This document shows positions 60,733-64,000 of a stretch of DNA of 64,000 nucleotides, piece by piece. The stretch is from NCBI GenBank assembly GCA_016841445.1, contig JAENZD010000002.1, positions 248,001-312,000 on the forward strand, given 5' to 3'. The stretch comes from Anaerolineaceae bacterium (GTDB taxonomy: Bacteria > Chloroflexota > Anaerolineae > Anaerolineales > Anaerolineaceae). A program made the translations under genes and the position numbers. The number at the start of each line of letters is the position of its first letter. Position 1 is the stretch's first letter. Under the pieces are notes generated by a model. The model made no database searches. It worked only from the letters and a program-made list of their open reading frames with translations, and was not told the DNA's origin.

Positions 60733-62058
60733 ATGGCTGAAAACCTCATCCGAAAGCTAGAAGACGGTTTGATCATCCGGCATTCGACGAAAGATGATGA
60801 AGAGGCGCTGGTTGCGTTCAATAATGAAATACATTCTGAAGGCGCATGGGATAAAAAAGGGCTCGAAGCCTGGACCCGGGACTTGATCAGCGGTGAAGGG
60901 CCGACTTTTGATCCGGGTGATTTTACCATCGTGGAAGACATGAATACCCATGAGATCGTCTCGACCTGCTGCACAATATCTCAAACGTGGTCATATGAAG
61001 AGATTCCTTTTAAAGTCGGACGTCCGGAGCTGGTGGGAACCAAGAAGAAATACCGGAGACGGGGTTTGATAAGGGAACAGTTTGAAATCCTCCACGAAAG
61101 GAGCGCTGAGCGTGGCGAACTGGTTCAGGTTATCACGGGGATCCCTTATTATTACCGCCAATTTGGCTATGAAATGACCATGAACCTGGGTGGCGGACGC
61201 GCAGGCTACGAGCTTCACGTTCCTGAATTGAAAGAGGATGATAAAGAGCCTTATTCATTCCGCCCCGCAGGTGAAGCCGATATCCCATTTCTGAGATCAA
61301 TGTACGAGCTGGAATGCAAGCGCAGCATGGTCAATGCCGTATGGGATGAGGATCAGTGGCGTTATGAACTGACCGGCAAGCGCAAGCTGAACATCAACCG
61401 CCGTGAAATTTATATTATCTTGGATGAAAATGAAAATCCTGCTGGCTTTATCAGTACCCCACCTATTAAGTGGGAAAATATCCTGGTCGCTGAAAATTTT
61501 GAGATCACACAGGAGCAGTCCTGGAGCGAGGTTACGCCCAGTGTGATTCGCTTTTTATGGAAAACCGGCTTGCGGCTGGGGGAAGAACAAGGAAAAGAGC
61601 AGAAGATGTTCGGCTTCTGGCTGGGAGAGGAGCATCCCGTGTACCAGGTGGCTGAGACAAAACTTCCGCGAATCAGAAAACCATACACCTTCTTTGTTCG
61701 GGTACCGGACCTGGTAGCTTTTCTTGAAGTGATCAAACCAGTTCTGGAAAAAAGGTTATTAGGATCAGCTTTTGCTAACTACAACGGCCTTGTGAAATTT
61801 AACTTTTATAAAGATGGCCTCTCATTGGATTTTAAAAACGGGCAGATTAAAGCCATTCAAAACTTATCCCATGATGCACTGGATGATCCCGCTGCAACAT
61901 TCCCACCGCTGACCTTCCTTCACCTGGTCTTTGGTTACCGGACGATGGCGGAATTGGATCATACCTACACCGACTGCTCTGTAAAGGATGCCGAGATGGG
62001 CAACCTGGTCAACGCACTGTTTCCCAAGAAATCATCATTAGTTTGGCCAATTTCGTGA
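60733..62058 (+). CDS. GNAT-family N-acetyltransferase, Eis-like length
   Basis: 441 residues. The N-terminal GNAT domain has IRHSTKDDEEALVAFNNEIH at its start and the acetyl-CoA loop VGTKKKYRRRGLIREQFEIL (R/QxxGxG/A-like RRRGLI), then ITGIPYYYRQFGYE, a common GNAT segment. A second half of about 220 residues resembles a degenerate GNAT plus a C-terminal sterol-carrier-like domain (VKFNFYKDGLSLDFKNGQIK, FLHLVFGYRTMAEL), the layout of Eis-type aminoglycoside acetyltransferases. The substrate is unknown. AAGGAGCAGG lies before the ATG. Confidence 0.8.
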   Translation: MAENLIRKLEDGLIIRHSTKDDEEALVAFNNEIHSEGAWDKKGLEAWTRDLISGEGPTFDPGDFTIVEDMNTHEIVSTCCTISQTWSYEEIPFKVGRPELVGTKKKYRRRGLIREQFEILHERSAERGELVQVITGIPYYYRQFGYEMTMNLGGGRAGYELHVPELKEDDKEPYSFRPAGEADIPFLRSMYELECKRSMVNAVWDEDQWRYELTGKRKLNINRREIYIILDENENPAGFISTPPIKWENILVAENFEITQEQSWSEVTPSVIRFLWKTGLRLGEEQGKEQKMFGFWLGEEHPVYQVAETKLPRIRKPYTFFVRVPDLVAFLEVIKPVLEKRLLGSAFANYNGLVKFNFYKDGLSLDFKNGQIKAIQNLSHDALDDPAATFPPLTFLHLVFGYRTMAELDHTYTDCSVKDAEMGNLVNALFPKKSSLVWPIS

Positions 62059-62059
62059 G

Positions 62060-62111
62060 ATAGGCGATCAAGAATAAGGCGATTAGGAATTAGGTGATCA
62101 GGAATTAGGCA
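62060..62111. repeat. Short tandem repeat with AGGAATTAGG units before the DUF559 gene
   Basis: Units of the form (A/G)GGAATTAGGTGATCA recur here. The 27 bases at 62085-62111 are identical to 62963-62989 on the far side of the DUF559 gene. No coding capacity. Confidence 0.8.
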
Positions 62112-62139
62112 CGTTGCAAGGTGTGATGAATGAGGGAGT

Positions 62140-62514
62140 ATGAGTCTACCAATAAATAAAAATCTTACAAAAAACGCGCAAACCCTTCGCCGTACTATGA
62201 CCAAAGAAGAACGTCACTTATGGTATGACTTTCTGAAGAATTACCCGGTTCATTTCAACCGACAAAAAGTGATAGGCGACTATATTGTCGATTTCTATTG
62301 CACCAAAGCTAGGCTGGTTGTGGAGCTGGATGGGTCACAGCATTATGAAGATGATCAGATTGCAAATGATGAGAAGAGAACAGAATACCTGATGAGCCTT
62401 GGCCTGGAAGTCCTGAGGGTGCCTAATAATGAGATATGGGATAATTTTGAGGGCGTGTGTGAAGGAATTGATTTTGCAGTAAAGAGAAGAACTAATCATG
62501 AAAAGATGGCGTGA
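62140..62514 (+). CDS. DUF559-domain protein (Vsr/restriction-endonuclease-like fold)
   Basis: 124 residues. NAQTLRRTMTKEERHLWYDFLKN is the standard N-terminal helix, then FNRQKVIGDYIVDFYCTKARLVVELDGSQHYED, where D, E and the following Q form the PD-(D/E)xK-like catalytic set, and LGLEVLRVPNNEIWDNFEGV. DUF559 proteins are thought to be nucleases related to very-short-patch repair enzymes and are spread by horizontal transfer. The gene lies between blocks of identical repeats and a purine-rich GAGGGAG sits only one base before the ATG, so translation control may be unusual. Confidence 0.85.
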   Translation: MSLPINKNLTKNAQTLRRTMTKEERHLWYDFLKNYPVHFNRQKVIGDYIVDFYCTKARLVVELDGSQHYEDDQIANDEKRTEYLMSLGLEVLRVPNNEIWDNFEGVCEGIDFAVKRRTNHEKMA

Positions 62515-63020
62515 GAAATTGAGCGTTTAAAGAAGTAAAAAATACCCTCATCAGTCAGCTGCGCTGACAGCTTCCCCCGAGGGAAGCCTTTTTATTAAGC
62601 CTTCCCTTAGAGCGCAACGGAACAACTTCAGGTGCTTGGGGAAGCCTTTTCACTCCTTATCCGTATGATGTCGATGATAGATATCTTTGAGAGAAACCAA
62701 ATACCCTCATCAGTCAGCTGCGCTGACAGCTTCCCCCAGGGGAAGCCTTAAACAATTATCCACCTTCGCCCACGGTTGAAAGTGTTTCGCTTTGCTTCAA
62801 GGGAAGCCTTTTTATTAAGCCTTCCCCAACGGGGAAGGTGGCACGCCGTTAGGCGTGACGGATGAGGGGCATTTAGGTAACAGGCAACCAGGAATTAGGC
62901 AATCAGGAAATTGCCGAGCCTTCAAGCGTGACGGAGGAGGGGCATTTAGGTAACAGTCCATCAGGAATTAGGTGATCAGGAATTAGGCATGACTTTAGGC
63001 GTGTCGGATGAAGGACGTTT
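62515..63020. repeat. Repeat mosaic: 39-base and 26-base direct repeats and a 73-base-period tandem repeat
   Basis: No gene. Three repeat types are visible. A 39-base sequence containing CAGTCAGCTGCGCTGACAG is identical at 62540-62578 and 62699-62737. A 26-base near-palindrome beginning GGGAAGCCTTTTTATT is identical at 62581-62606 and 62801-62826. From about 62853 a 73-base-period imperfect tandem array (marked by GCGTGACGGA, GAGGGGCATTTAGGTAACAG and AGGAATTAGG) runs for two copies plus part of a third to about 63018. CTCATC(A/C)GTCA-type ends link it to the block near 1543. Confidence 0.85.
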
Positions 63021-63962
63021 TTAACTTTTATCCTTTGGTTTGAGCCAGGGCCAGCGTTCTTCCGGGGGCAGTTCAGGTTTTGTCTCAACAACTGGTTCTA
63101 TTGGGTGTACAACCGGCGTTGACGTCCGCGGTGCAGAGCGTTTCGCAGTCCCGCGGATATTGCGGTTCACGCCAGCCTGCATCTGCTGGTACTCCGTCGT
63201 ACGCACATACTCTTTAAGCTTGTTGATCCGCCGGATGATCATCGGATGCGTTTGAAAGATTTCCGCCAGGCGGTTGGATGCCTGGTCATCTTCTGCGTCG
63301 ATCATCGCCAGGGCCTGGTTGAATTCTGACTGGCTGCGGATAGTTGGGGCAACCAGTTTGACCATGGCTGACACGGCGCTGTTTAGATTTCCACAAGCTA
63401 GGAGGCCAGCGCGATCAGCTGAGAATTCGCACATCCGGTTCCACCAGCGAAAAGCAGCATACAGAATGATTGCTGCCCCAAAAGGCGCTGGGATTCCTGC
63501 TAACCCGCCCACAATCGTATTCAGCCAGGTGTGTCCCAGTGCAACATGCCCCATCTCGTGGCCGATGATGAACTTTAATTCCCCGGCATTCATGACTTTG
63601 AGCAGAGGTTTATATAAAACCAGCGCTTTTGGGCTGCCAAGACCGAAAGTATATGCGTTCATCTCGTTTTTCCCGGCAAGGAAAACATTCACCGGACCTG
63701 GCAGTAGTTTTGCTTCACACTCGCTAACCAATGCAGATAATTCAGGTGTATTGTTATCATTGATAGATAATGTTTGCCGCAGTAATGTTTGATGGTGTGA
63801 GCGGATCATCAATGCACTGATCACGAACATCCCCAGAATAAAAACCCCGCTCAAGCAAAACGTGGCTGTTGATGTTATCACAATGACCGCAAGTACTAAA
63901 AGAATGGTCAGGACCAGTACTATAGTCTCGTTATCAACCCTGTATCGGCGGGATCTAAACAT
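63021..63962 (-). CDS. M48-family metalloprotease (HtpX/Ste24-like)
   Basis: 313 residues. Two N-terminal hydrophobic segments (ETIVLVLTILLVLAVIVITS and FCLSGVFILGMFVISALM) anchor it. The zinc site is IGHEMGHVALGHTW (HEXXH) with a downstream Glu in CEFSADRAG. After another hydrophobic region a proline-rich C-terminal tail follows (ending PELPPEERWPWLKPKDKS). It is predicted to degrade membrane or misfolded proteins at the cytoplasmic face. The 3' end abuts the tandem-repeat array, with the stop only a few bases from it. Confidence 0.92.
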   Translation of the reverse strand: MFRSRRYRVDNETIVLVLTILLVLAVIVITSTATFCLSGVFILGMFVISALMIRSHHQTLLRQTLSINDNNTPELSALVSECEAKLLPGPVNVFLAGKNEMNAYTFGLGSPKALVLYKPLLKVMNAGELKFIIGHEMGHVALGHTWLNTIVGGLAGIPAPFGAAIILYAAFRWWNRMCEFSADRAGLLACGNLNSAVSAMVKLVAPTIRSQSEFNQALAMIDAEDDQASNRLAEIFQTHPMIIRRINKLKEYVRTTEYQQMQAGVNRNIRGTAKRSAPRTSTPVVHPIEPVVETKPELPPEERWPWLKPKDKS

Positions 63963-64000
63963 GGTTTCTCTCTAATGCGCTAAACTCAGAAAATCTCTAA

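Noticed and set aside
62521-63020. CRISPR array in the repeat block
   Set aside because: The repeats differ in length and class, the 73-base array has no separate repeat-spacer pattern, and no cas gene is present.

Overview
The window looks like part of a chromosome from an anaerobic Chloroflexota bacterium, most likely Anaerolineae. This is an inference from gene content: a Ycf45/R3H ATPase next to tmk, PdxS/PdxT, DUF951 and PrsW proteins, lipoproteins with Glu/Ala/Pro-rich linkers after the lipobox, ribose-type sugar importers, and intergenic gaps filled with degraded palindromic repeats. No rRNA, tRNA, CRISPR array, integrase or transposase was recognised.

Layout. 1-1291 (minus): end of a tRNA t6A and ribosome-modification operon, tsaE-tsaB-rimI, with rimI cut by the window edge. 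1292-2222: repeats, a DUF951 gene and a broken partial copy of the plsC-like gene found at 28 kb. 2319-27427 (plus): a 25-kb catabolic island. 27428-43871 (mostly minus): housekeeping genes (plsC-like, PrsW protease, two near-identical DsbA-cyclophilin fusions, tmk, Ycf45-like ATPase, pdxT, pdxS), then small accessory enzymes, an ABC-2 exporter whose permease carries an in-frame stop, and a SpoU methylase. 44301-49139 (plus): a complete 2-oxoacid dehydrogenase complex (E1alpha, E1beta, E2, E3). 49381-57208 (minus): prolyl oligopeptidase, exonuclease, LysE exporter, adenine deaminase-like protein, alpha/beta hydrolase, recJ. 57449-62514 (plus): CcrM-like DNA methylase, oligoendopeptidase F, GNAT protein, DUF559 nuclease. 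62515-63020 is a mosaic of repeats, and 63021-63962 (minus) encodes an M48 protease.

The catabolic island is the main result. It encodes the upper inositol pathway: IolG, two IolE-like proteins, a second Gfo/Idh oxidoreductase, IolD, IolB and an IolI-like isomerase, plus two ribose-type ABC importers. This takes inositol to 2-deoxy-5-keto-D-gluconate (DKG). The usual lower genes iolC (kinase), iolJ (aldolase) and iolA (semialdehyde dehydrogenase) are not in the window. In their place are a transaldolase followed directly by a CoA-acylating aldehyde dehydrogenase. A second block holds a split transketolase, another CoA-acylating aldehyde dehydrogenase, a class I CoA-transferase and an HMG-CoA-lyase-like enzyme. 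DKG is chemically a 2-ketose, so a transaldolase could release malonate semialdehyde and a transketolase could release a four-carbon hydroxy-semialdehyde, as happens with sulfofructose in the sulfoglycolytic transaldolase and transketolase pathways. I propose a phosphorylation-independent inositol route of this type. It is inferred from gene content and chemistry and has not been shown experimentally here.

A LacI-family gene heads the island. The same 11-bp operator-like sequence, in opposite orientations, overlaps its own promoter and the promoter of the first catabolic gene.
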